Positions 1 to 4,927 of a stretch of 17,803 nucleotides of DNA are shown here, in pieces. The DNA comes from Muribaculaceae bacterium (GTDB lineage Bacteria; Bacteroidota; Bacteroidia; Bacteroidales; Muribaculaceae): the NCBI GenBank assembly GCA_009775355.1, contig VSPN01000052.1, positions 1 to 17,803 on the forward strand, given 5' to 3'. The position numbers were made by a program, and so were the translations under genes. The notes under the pieces were generated by a model that searched no databases, had not been told where the DNA came from, and was given only the letters and a program-made list of their open reading frames with translations. Positions within the stretch are counted from its first letter, which is position 1; each line of letters starts with the position of its first letter.

Positions 1-4
1 ATAC

Positions 5-53
5 AAAAAGTAAGCCCAACTTCTGCCGTTCAGGAAGTTGGACTCGCCTTTTT
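5..53. terminator. Terminator-like hairpin of a gene beyond the left edge
   Basis: CCAACTTC (16-23) pairs perfectly with GAAGTTGG (34-41) around a 10-nt loop. An outer AAAAAG (5-10) can pair with CTTTTT (48-53), so the right side ends in a T-run and the left side begins with an A-run. This is the usual shape of a bidirectional factor-independent terminator. It probably ends a rightward gene lying off the left edge, although it could act on either strand. The stem is interrupted between its inner and outer parts, so its strength is uncertain. Confidence 0.6.
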
Positions 54-135
54 ATGGTTTAGCGGACAGTAATATTTAGCAATAAAACCGGTCTCGAACC
101 AGCACTTGGGAATGTTTAAATCTCTGTGTCAGCTA

Positions 136-182
136 CAAAAACGAAAGTCCGGCGGCCGTCGTGAAGACTGCTGCCGGACTTT
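136..182 (-). terminator. Factor-independent terminator of htrA
   Basis: AAAGTCCGGC (144-153) and GCCGGACTTT (173-182) form a perfect 10-bp stem. The inner part can extend through GGC/GCT and GTC/GAC pairs. On the minus strand the stem is followed by CG and then a run of five T (plus-strand AAAAAC, 137-142). It lies about 55 bp downstream of the htrA stop codon, with no gene between, so it most probably ends the htrA transcript. Confidence 0.85.
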
Positions 183-236
183 GCTTTCCCCAATCACTTA
201 TCTCTTATATGTCGATCATGCGACTTCCTCGTTTGT

Positions 237-1715
237 TTATTCGTTTCCTTCAAGATTGACCGCGTAGTAGTATTTCTTGCCAGTCGGATACAGACCTTTC
301 AGGAAGAGCACTCTCTCTTCATTGCCGCTCTTCATTACCTGATTGTAGACGTATTCCACATCGTCGGTCGAGTTGACAGGAGTGTCGTTTATCTCCGTGA
401 TGATGAAGCCGTCTTTGACTCCGGCTTCCCTGAATGCACCACTCTTGAGCCCTTGCACCTGAACTCCGTTCGATATGCCGAGATGCTGTCTGGTCTCAGT
501 CGAGAGCTTCATGAACGCACATCCGAGTTCCGAAAAATCACCTTTCTTGGTTATGGCCGTGCTTCCCTGTGAGTTGCGCAGAGTGCCAGTCTTCTGATAT
601 GCCTTGTTGTTGCGGTAGTAAGTCACCGTGATCTGGTCGCCGGGTCGGAACTTGCTGATCTGTTCCACAAGCTGTGCAAAATTATGCACTTCCGATCCGT
701 TGATCGCTGTGATGAGGTCATCTTCCTGCAGGCCGAGTTCCTTGGCCGTGCTCATGTCGCTGACCGATGCCACGAGACATCCGGCCTTGGCGGCGGTGAT
801 CCCTTTCTCCTTGGCGAGCTTCGCGTCGAGTTCTACGACGGAGCATCCGAGCATGGCGCGCTGCACTGTGCCATACTGTCTGATGTCGGCCATGACTTTC
901 TTCACTATCGTGGTCGGAATGGCGAATGAGAAACCCGAGTAGCTGCCAGTGTTGCTGTAGATTGCGGAGTTGATGCCTATGAGTTCGCCGTTCAGGTTAA
1001 CGAGCGCGCCCCCGGAGTTACCCGGATTGAGTGCGGCATCAGTCTGGATAAATGACTCGATCGACATGTTGCCTCCTTTGCCGTTGGTGCCTAAGCTTCT
1101 GGCTTTTGCACTGACTATGCCGGCTGTGACTGTCGAGTTGAAGCCAAACGGATTGCCGACAGCGAGAACCCATTCTCCGATCTTGACCGATTCTGAATCG
1201 CCGAAAGTGATGGGGGAAAGTCCCTTGGCGTCAATCTTTATTAGGGCGAGGTCTGAGGCCTCGTCGGTTCCGATTATGCGTGCCTCATAGGTGGAGTTGT
1301 CGTTGAGCAGAACCTCGAGTTTGTCGGCATTGTCGATGACGTGGTTGTTTGTCACGATATAGCCGTCTTCAGATATGATTACGCCCGATCCGAGACCTGT
1401 CTGCACAGGCTCGGATTTTTTCTGTTTCTGCTGCTGGCGTGGCTGCTGTCGATGATTTCCCCCCGGGGTATCGAAGAAGAAGTCGAACATACCGAACGGG
1501 TCATAGCCACCCTGATTGCCGTAAGGATTCTGCTGGCGTGTGGCAAAGCTCTTTATACAGACAACTGCGTTGACAGTCTTTTCGGCGGCTGTCGTGAAGT
1601 CTGTCTCGAAAGCCGGTGTAGACGCCGTGCGTATGAATGCTGGATCCGAGGCATACGCGCTTATGCCGCCCGAAAGGGCGACCAGAAGAGCGAGTGCAAT
1701 GCTTGTTTTCTTCAT
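237..1715 (-). CDS. htrA: HtrA/DegP-type periplasmic serine endoprotease with two PDZ domains
   Basis: Envelope quality-control protease and chaperone of the Do/DegQ family (S1C), expected to degrade misfolded proteins in the periplasm. The 492-residue product starts with a signal peptide: a Lys-Lys n-region, a hydrophobic stretch at about 5-20 and a likely cleavage near AYA-S. The trypsin-like domain shows the full triad: His125 in TNNHV, Asp155 in ASDLALIK and Ser234 in GNSGGAL. Two PDZ domains follow, at about 286-380 and 395-485. Residues 60-105, before the protease core, form a long Gln-rich, basic loop with the FDFFFDTPG motif seen in the regulatory LA loop of these proteases. The start ATG has no convincing Shine-Dalgarno sequence, as is common in Bacteroidetes. 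The gene stands alone, with its own terminator downstream and a divergent small gene upstream. The length is normal for DegP/DegQ. I cannot separate DegP, DegQ and DegS by function, but two PDZ domains and a cleavable signal argue against DegS. Confidence 0.96.
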   Translation of the reverse strand: MKKTSIALALLVALSGGISAYASDPAFIRTASTPAFETDFTTAAEKTVNAVVCIKSFATRQQNPYGNQGGYDPFGMFDFFFDTPGGNHRQQPRQQQKQKKSEPVQTGLGSGVIISEDGYIVTNNHVIDNADKLEVLLNDNSTYEARIIGTDEASDLALIKIDAKGLSPITFGDSESVKIGEWVLAVGNPFGFNSTVTAGIVSAKARSLGTNGKGGNMSIESFIQTDAALNPGNSGGALVNLNGELIGINSAIYSNTGSYSGFSFAIPTTIVKKVMADIRQYGTVQRAMLGCSVVELDAKLAKEKGITAAKAGCLVASVSDMSTAKELGLQEDDLITAINGSEVHNFAQLVEQISKFRPGDQITVTYYRNNKAYQKTGTLRNSQGSTAITKKGDFSELGCAFMKLSTETRQHLGISNGVQVQGLKSGAFREAGVKDGFIITEINDTPVNSTDDVEYVYNQVMKSGNEERVLFLKGLYPTGKKYYYAVNLEGNE

Positions 1716-1834
1716 GTTCTGATATTTTGTGTTTTTTATAATCCTGCAATATGGATTGCCGAGAGATATCTGCAGTGTGCAGTTTACTCATTTCAATGAC
1801 ATAAATGCAAAATGCGTTCCGTATATTACACGGG

Positions 1835-1863
1835 TTAACACTATATGTTAAAAATTAACACTA
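1835..1863. promoter_or_regulatory. Candidate operator: palindrome plus spaced direct repeats between divergent genes
   Basis: TGTTAAAAATTAACA (1846-1860) is an inverted repeat with 6-bp arms and an AAA centre. TTAACACTA occurs at 1835-1843 and again at 1855-1863, starts exactly 20 bp apart, so the two copies face the same side of the helix. The whole stretch is AT-rich. It lies between htrA (leftward) and the small charged gene at 2002 (rightward), where a regulator of one or both could bind. AT-rich DNA yields such patterns by chance, so this is a candidate only. Confidence 0.4.
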
Positions 1864-1930
1864 ATTTAATTTGCATCCGACATGAGGACACAAATCTCAG
1901 GTTCTCCTGTGACCCAAAATCATGTCTGGT

Positions 1931-1960
1931 TTGTTTATAAGGAGAATATAGTGCAGTTTG
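1931..1960 (+). promoter_or_regulatory. Weak candidate promoter of the small charged protein gene
   Basis: TTG (1931-1933) is followed after 19 bp by GCAGTTTG (1953-1960). The Bacteroidetes consensus is TTG-N19-21-TAnnTTTG, so spacing and the TTTG half match but the TA half does not. If used, transcription would begin near 1964-1967 and give a leader of about 35 nt. The alternative TTAATTTG (1866-1873) also departs from consensus. I see no perfect promoter in the whole 1716-2001 gap for either flanking gene. Confidence 0.2.
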
Positions 1961-1989
1961 ACATGGCGTGCCCTCCGGGTGCGTATTAA
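1951..1989 (+). CDS. Possible 12-codon upstream ORF
   Basis: AAGGAG (1939-1944) lies 6 nt before a GTG that opens a 12-codon reading frame, MQFDMACPPGAY, ending with TAA at 1987-1989. The next gene begins 12 nt later. The Shine-Dalgarno match is notable because most genes in this window have none, including the gene it precedes. It could be a leader peptide that couples or tunes translation of the small protein, or pure coincidence. If transcription really starts near 1966, the GTG would not be in the mRNA and only the internal ATG at 1963 would remain. Nothing else supports it. Confidence 0.2.
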   Translation: MQFDMACPPGAY

Positions 1990-2001
1990 AATGTAAAAAT
2001 T

Positions 2002-2268
2002 ATGAATACCAATGATTTGAAAGACACGGTTAAGAATCTTCAGGACAAGGCGCAGAATCTTGTCAACAACCCCAAGGTGCAGGAAGCACTTGACAAGGGC
2101 AAGGAGTATGTGGAAAAAGGCAAGGACTGGATGGAGAACGGCGACGGCAAGGAATATGTCGAAAAAGGTAAAGAGGTTGTCAATAACGTAAAGGACAAGC
2201 TCGAGGATTTTGTCGAGGAGAAGACCGACGGCAAAGGCATATTCGGATTCGGAAAGAAAGATGACTGA
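2002..2268 (+). CDS. Small Lys/Glu-rich helical repeat protein of unknown function
   Basis: I do not recognise a family. The 88-residue product has no signal peptide, membrane segment or cysteine. Residues 1-75 are very rich in Lys, Glu, Asp and Asn with regularly spaced Val, Leu and Tyr, which predicts amphipathic helices that may form a coiled coil or lie on a surface. GKEYVEKGK occurs twice, at residues 33-41 and 49-57, giving a 16-residue unit, and a third related unit (GKEVVNNVK) follows. The tail is Gly/Phe-rich and then acidic-basic (GIFGFGKKDD). Such composition recalls stress-associated hydrophilic proteins (LEA-like, CsbD- or YtxH-like soluble segments), but this is resemblance of composition, not homology. 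The ATG follows an AT-rich stretch without a Shine-Dalgarno sequence. Its divergent arrangement with htrA makes a stress role conceivable. It is probably a real gene: the codon pattern is coherent and the frame ends at a hairpin. Confidence 0.8.
   Translation: MNTNDLKDTVKNLQDKAQNLVNNPKVQEALDKGKEYVEKGKDWMENGDGKEYVEKGKEVVNNVKDKLEDFVEEKTDGKGIFGFGKKDD
2098..2172 (+). repeat. Intragenic direct repeat coding for GKEYVEKGK twice
   Basis: Two 27-bp copies (2098-2124 and 2146-2172) lie 48 bp apart and differ only at synonymous third positions. They encode the same nine residues in the small charged protein. Synonymous divergence with identical protein suggests an old in-frame duplication kept under selection. 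Confidence 0.75.
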
Positions 2269-2285
2269 CAAGAAGGTCAGTCATC
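2260..2285 (+). other. Perfect hairpin overlapping the stop codon of the small charged gene
   Basis: GATGACTGAC (2260-2269) and GTCAGTCATC (2276-2285) form a perfect 10-bp stem around a 6-nt loop. The stem contains the TGA stop codon (2266-2268). No T-run follows, so it is not a classical terminator by itself. It may protect the mRNA 3' end or act together with the second hairpin just downstream. Confidence 0.6.
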
Positions 2286-2294
2286 GATTAGGCA

Positions 2295-2352
2295 AAGAGG
2301 GTGAGGTTTCATCGTCACATATGGCTGACGGGAAGCTCTCATCCTCTTGTTC
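2295..2352 (+). terminator. Probable terminator structure after the small charged gene
   Basis: AAGAGGGTGAG (2295-2305) pairs with CTCATCCTCTT (2338-2348) over 11 bp with a single G-T wobble. Inside the loop CGTCA (2313-2317) pairs with TGACG (2326-2330). The right arm leads into a T-rich but interrupted tail (TTGTTCTT). It fits a terminator between the small gene and yqgE. The broken T-tract keeps this moderate. Confidence 0.5.
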
Positions 2353-2430
2353 TTGCCGGTCAGTGCTATACTTATCGCCTTGAATTGGCGTTATCGTTTA
2401 AGAACCCATCCCACAAAAACAGTCAAAGCA

Positions 2431-3027
2431 ATGGATATTGATACATATCTGTACAAGACTCCTGCAGAGGTCGATCCGGAAGCCGGACGCCTGTTGCTCG
2501 CTGATCCGAGACTGGTCGATATCAGTTTCTACCGTTCCGCCGTGCTGATTCTTGACAGGGAGGATACGGGGGCGCACCTCGGGCTTGTCCTCAACCATGA
2601 ACTCCCCGCCACAGCCGACGCATTGTTCAAGGACTGGCCCGGAAGCGAGAAAATTCCTTTGTTCAAGGGTGGTCCGGTTGAACTCGACAGGCTGTTCATG
2701 CTTCATCGGCTCGGAACTGTCATTGACGGCAGTCTGGAGATTCTGCCGGGCATTTACACCGGCGGTAACTCTGACCAGATCAGAGATTATATTGCATCGG
2801 GCGGTGAAACCGACGGCTTGATGCGTTTCTTCATCGGATATAGCGGTTGGGGAGCAGGTCAGCTTACCAAAGAGATTCTTGAAAACAGCTGGGCTGTAAA
2901 TGTGCACCCTGACTCTGGCGGATTGTTGCGGGGAGAAGGGGAGAGCTATTGGCGCAGACAGGTGGAGGATCTCGGTCCGGAATTCCGTTCATGGCTGAGC
3001 ATCCCCGCTCATCCGTCGCTCAATTAG
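2431..3027 (+). CDS. yqgE: YqgE/AlgH family protein
   Basis: Member of the UPF0301/DUF179 family. The biochemical function is unsettled. It is named after AlgH, once thought to regulate alginate, and structures show a fold that suggests nucleotide or redox-related binding. Family hallmarks are present in order: the GRLLLADPRLVD opening, RSAVLIL, the LGLVLNH block, FKGGPVE, the MLHRLG segment, RFFIGYSGWGAGQL and the EILENSW segment. I place the start at the ATG at 2431, giving 198 residues, which is normal for the family. A longer reading from a TTG at 2347 would add 28 residues that match nothing in the family. Its last 8 bp overlap the last 8 bp of the convergent acetyltransferase gene. No consensus promoter or Shine-Dalgarno sequence is visible ahead of it. 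Cytoplasmic, with no signal peptide. Confidence 0.93.
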   Translation: MDIDTYLYKTPAEVDPEAGRLLLADPRLVDISFYRSAVLILDREDTGAHLGLVLNHELPATADALFKDWPGSEKIPLFKGGPVELDRLFMLHRLGTVIDGSLEILPGIYTGGNSDQIRDYIASGGETDGLMRFFIGYSGWGAGQLTKEILENSWAVNVHPDSGGLLRGEGESYWRRQVEDLGPEFRSWLSIPAHPSLN

Positions 3028-3559
3028 ACACCTTTTTTGAGTAGATCAGTATCGAGTGGGTTTCCTTGCCGCTGAGAATCCATTCGGGCAGTTTGCCTGA
3101 AAACACATATCCTGCTTTTTCGAAAAGCCGGCGACTTGCGCTGTTGCTCTCCGCTATCTTTGCGGCAATTATCCGAAGGTTAAGCAGACCGCCCGCATAT
3201 TCGCCGATCAGCCGCAATGCTCCTGCGGCGTATCCTTTTCCGCGTTCTTCCGGTATCACATAGACTCCCGTGAACGCAGTCCGGTTCGATGCGGATATCT
3301 CATACAGATCAATAAGTCCTACTGACTTGTATCCGGCGGCATCCTTTTTCTCTATCACAAGCCTCAGTTGGCCGGCTCTTATCGGATCGGCATCGTAATT
3401 CTCGGCATATTCTCTGAGATTATGGCGTGAGTATGGCGCCGACATGCCGTTCTCCACCCACTGTCGCGAGTCTGTCTCGATATCCCACATCATGTCGGCG
3501 TCGTCTGGTTCGACAGCTCTGAGTCTCAGCGTGTCGTCCTCAAGAAATCTCATGTTCAT
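3020..3559 (-). CDS. GNAT-family N-acetyltransferase (RimJ/RimL/SpeG-like)
   Basis: Transfers an acetyl group from acetyl-CoA to an amine. The substrate cannot be read from the sequence. The 179 residues carry the acetyl-CoA pyrophosphate-binding motif A as GVYVIPEERGKGYAAGAL (residues about 98-115, with R106-G107-K108-G109-Y110). The following NSASRRLFEKAGY block (about 139-151) is typical of the RimJ/RimL and SpeG branch (Acetyltransf_3). The N-terminus, LRLRAVEPDDADMMWDIE, is also family-typical. The start ATG overlaps the TGA stop of recR as ATGA, so translation is probably coupled to recR. A second ATG two codons later is an equally possible start. Ribosomal-protein, spermidine or antibiotic substrates are all open. 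Cytoplasmic, with no signal. Confidence 0.9.
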   Translation of the reverse strand: MNMRFLEDDTLRLRAVEPDDADMMWDIETDSRQWVENGMSAPYSRHNLREYAENYDADPIRAGQLRLVIEKKDAAGYKSVGLIDLYEISASNRTAFTGVYVIPEERGKGYAAGALRLIGEYAGGLLNLRIIAAKIAESNSASRRLFEKAGYVFSGKLPEWILSGKETHSILIYSKKVSN

Positions 3560-4176
3560 TCGCCGTTGGTTGAAAACAGTGTGCGGTTCAGGATAGATCG
3601 CCCGAGAGTAAGCTCGTCGGTATATTCAAGCTCGTTGCCTATGCTGAGTCCGCGCGCGAGCATTGTCACTTTTACAGGCAGGTCGGCCAGACGCCTGTAT
3701 ATGTAGAAATTCGTGGTGTCACCCTCCATTGTAGGACTCAGCGCGAGTATCACCTCCTCCACGCCTTCCTCTCCGACACGCTTCACAAGGCTCTCTATCT
3801 CAAGATCTGAAGGCGACACTCCGTCGAGTGGGGAGATGAGTCCCCCGAGCACATGGTAGACGCCCGAGTGTTCGTTGGTGCGCTCGATCGTTATCACATC
3901 CTTTACGTTTTCGACAACACAGACTGTTTTTCTGTCGCGGCGCGGACTGCTGCATATCTGGCAGACTCCTCCCTCGCTTATGTTGTGGCACACAGGACAG
4001 TAGGCAATGCCTTTACGCATCTCGATGATGGCGGACCCGAGAGCGTAGGCCGTTTCGGGTTCCTTGCGCAGCAGATGCAGGGCAAGCCGCAGGGCGGTCT
4101 TGTGGCCTATTCCGGGAAGTTTCGACAGTTCGGCTACGGCCGTGTCGAGCAGGACAGAATTGTACGATTGGTTCAT
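3556..4176 (-). CDS. recR: Recombination mediator protein RecR
   Basis: Works with RecO and RecF to load RecA onto single-stranded DNA at gaps in the RecFOR repair pathway. The 206 residues show the standard order. A helix-hairpin-helix is at about 17-36 (LSKLPGIGHKTALRLALHLL). A four-cysteine zinc finger uses Cys60, Cys63, Cys72 and Cys75. A TOPRIM domain includes VCVVEN and LALSPTMEGDTT, and a C-terminal segment includes ARGLSIGNELEYTDELTLGRSI. The length matches E. coli RecR (201 residues). It is the first gene of a two-gene unit with the acetyltransferase. A consensus promoter lies so close upstream that the mRNA may begin at or next to the start codon. The next in-frame Met is residue 53, past the helix-hairpin-helix, so the annotated start is secure. 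Confidence 0.97.
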   Translation of the reverse strand: MNQSYNSVLLDTAVAELSKLPGIGHKTALRLALHLLRKEPETAYALGSAIIEMRKGIAYCPVCHNISEGGVCQICSSPRRDRKTVCVVENVKDVITIERTNEHSGVYHVLGGLISPLDGVSPSDLEIESLVKRVGEEGVEEVILALSPTMEGDTTNFYIYRRLADLPVKVTMLARGLSIGNELEYTDELTLGRSILNRTLFSTNGE

Positions 4177-4180
4177 ATTA

Positions 4181-4211
4181 CAAATTTAGCAAAAAAATAA
4201 TCGTCGTGCAA
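4181..4211 (-). promoter_or_regulatory. Consensus Bacteroidetes promoter of recR
   Basis: On the minus strand TTG (4211-4209) is followed by exactly 20 bp and then TAAATTTG (4188-4181). This is a full match to the Bacteroidetes primary sigma factor pattern TTG-N19-21-TAnnTTTG. The last G of the -7 box is only 4 nt before the recR ATG, so the predicted transcription start falls on or within a few bases of the start codon. Confidence 0.75.
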
Positions 4212-4317
4212 CTCGGCCGCTAATCGTCCGGCGCAGCATAATTTTATATGCCGGTATGCCGTTTAATGAGTATGTCACGCCCTTTTACGCGCGCGACACG
4301 CATCAACCAAGAAAAGT

Positions 4318-4896
4318 ATGATTGACTATATACAGGGCATTCCTGCCGAAATTACTCCGACCTACGCTGTTATTGACTGTAACGGAATAGGTTATGAAAT
4401 AAACATCACGCTTATAGATTATCCCCGCGTTTCAGGTTCCGACAAGGTGCGTCTTTATATCCATGAGTCCATCCGTGAGGACGCGCATGTATTGTTCGGA
4501 TTTCTCGAACGGCGCAGCCGCGAACTTTTCCGTCTTCTTATCGGAGTCAGCGGTGTGGGGCCCAACACTGCCCGCCTGATCCTGTCGGCGCTTACAGTGC
4601 CGCAGCTTGAGGCCGCCATCGCCGGCGGCGAGGAGATGCTGCTCAAGAGCGTGAAGGGTATCGGCGGAAAGACGGCGCAGCGCATCATTGTCGATCTCAA
4701 AGACAAGATAGAAGTCGACGGAGAGGCAATCACGACAGGCGTTTCGGCCAACGAATCTTTTGACGATGCTCTTGCCGCTCTCGTTATGCTCGGCTTCGCG
4801 GCTCCGCAGTGCAAGAAAGTCCTCAACAAGCTTTTCGCGGCGGATCCTACTCTTTCCACTGAAAGCGCAATAAAGCAGTCGCTTACGATGCTTTGA
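4318..4896 (+). CDS. ruvA: Holliday junction branch migration protein RuvA
   Basis: Binds four-way DNA junctions as a tetramer and positions the RuvB motor for branch migration. It also forms part of the RuvABC resolvasome. The 192 residues show an N-terminal OB-fold (about 1-64, opening MIDYIQGIPAEI). Two helix-hairpin-helix motifs follow, at about 75-86 (IGVSGVGPNTAR) and 110-122 (KSVKGIGGKTAQR). After a flexible linker comes the small C-terminal RuvB-binding domain at about 146-192 (SFDDALAALVMLGF). The length is typical. The gene is divergent from recR across 141 bp. The nearest promoter-like box, TAATTTTA at 4239-4246, lacks a TTG at the right distance. sprA begins 31 bp downstream on the same strand, so the two are probably cotranscribed. 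From memory, ruvA also neighbours sprA/sov in other Bacteroidetes. Confidence 0.97.
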   Translation: MIDYIQGIPAEITPTYAVIDCNGIGYEINITLIDYPRVSGSDKVRLYIHESIREDAHVLFGFLERRSRELFRLLIGVSGVGPNTARLILSALTVPQLEAAIAGGEEMLLKSVKGIGGKTAQRIIVDLKDKIEVDGEAITTGVSANESFDDALAALVMLGFAAPQCKKVLNKLFAADPTLSTESAIKQSLTML

Positions 4897-4927
4897 ATGT
4901 TATCTAACTGTAGACTAACCTGTTGCT

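Noticed and set aside
80..108. Minus-strand stretch resembling a tRNA T-arm (GGTTCGAGACC within a pairable stem).
   Set aside because: No matching acceptor, D-arm or anticodon arm could be placed on either side, so it is not a tRNA gene. A worn tRNA remnant is possible but unsupported.
1341..1799. Open frame of 152 codons on the plus strand antisense to htrA.
   Set aside because: It lies opposite a clear protease gene and has no family features. It is a shadow of the real coding frame.
1897..2271. Minus-strand open frame of 124 codons covering the small charged gene.
   Set aside because: Its hydrophobic product is the reverse reading of a Lys/Glu-rich gene. The plus-strand frame has the repeats with synonymous differences that point to real coding.
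2347..2430. TTG start that would extend YqgE by 28 residues.
   Set aside because: The extra residues match nothing in the family and the TTG falls in the right arm of a terminator-like stem. The ATG at 2431 gives normal length.
4239..4246. TAATTTTA as a promoter box for ruvA.
   Set aside because: It misses one consensus base and there is no TTG at 19-21 bp upstream, so it was not listed as a promoter.
4247..4261. Tandem TATGCCG copies upstream of ruvA.
   Set aside because: Only two short copies, 8 bp apart, with no other sign of function; within chance expectation.
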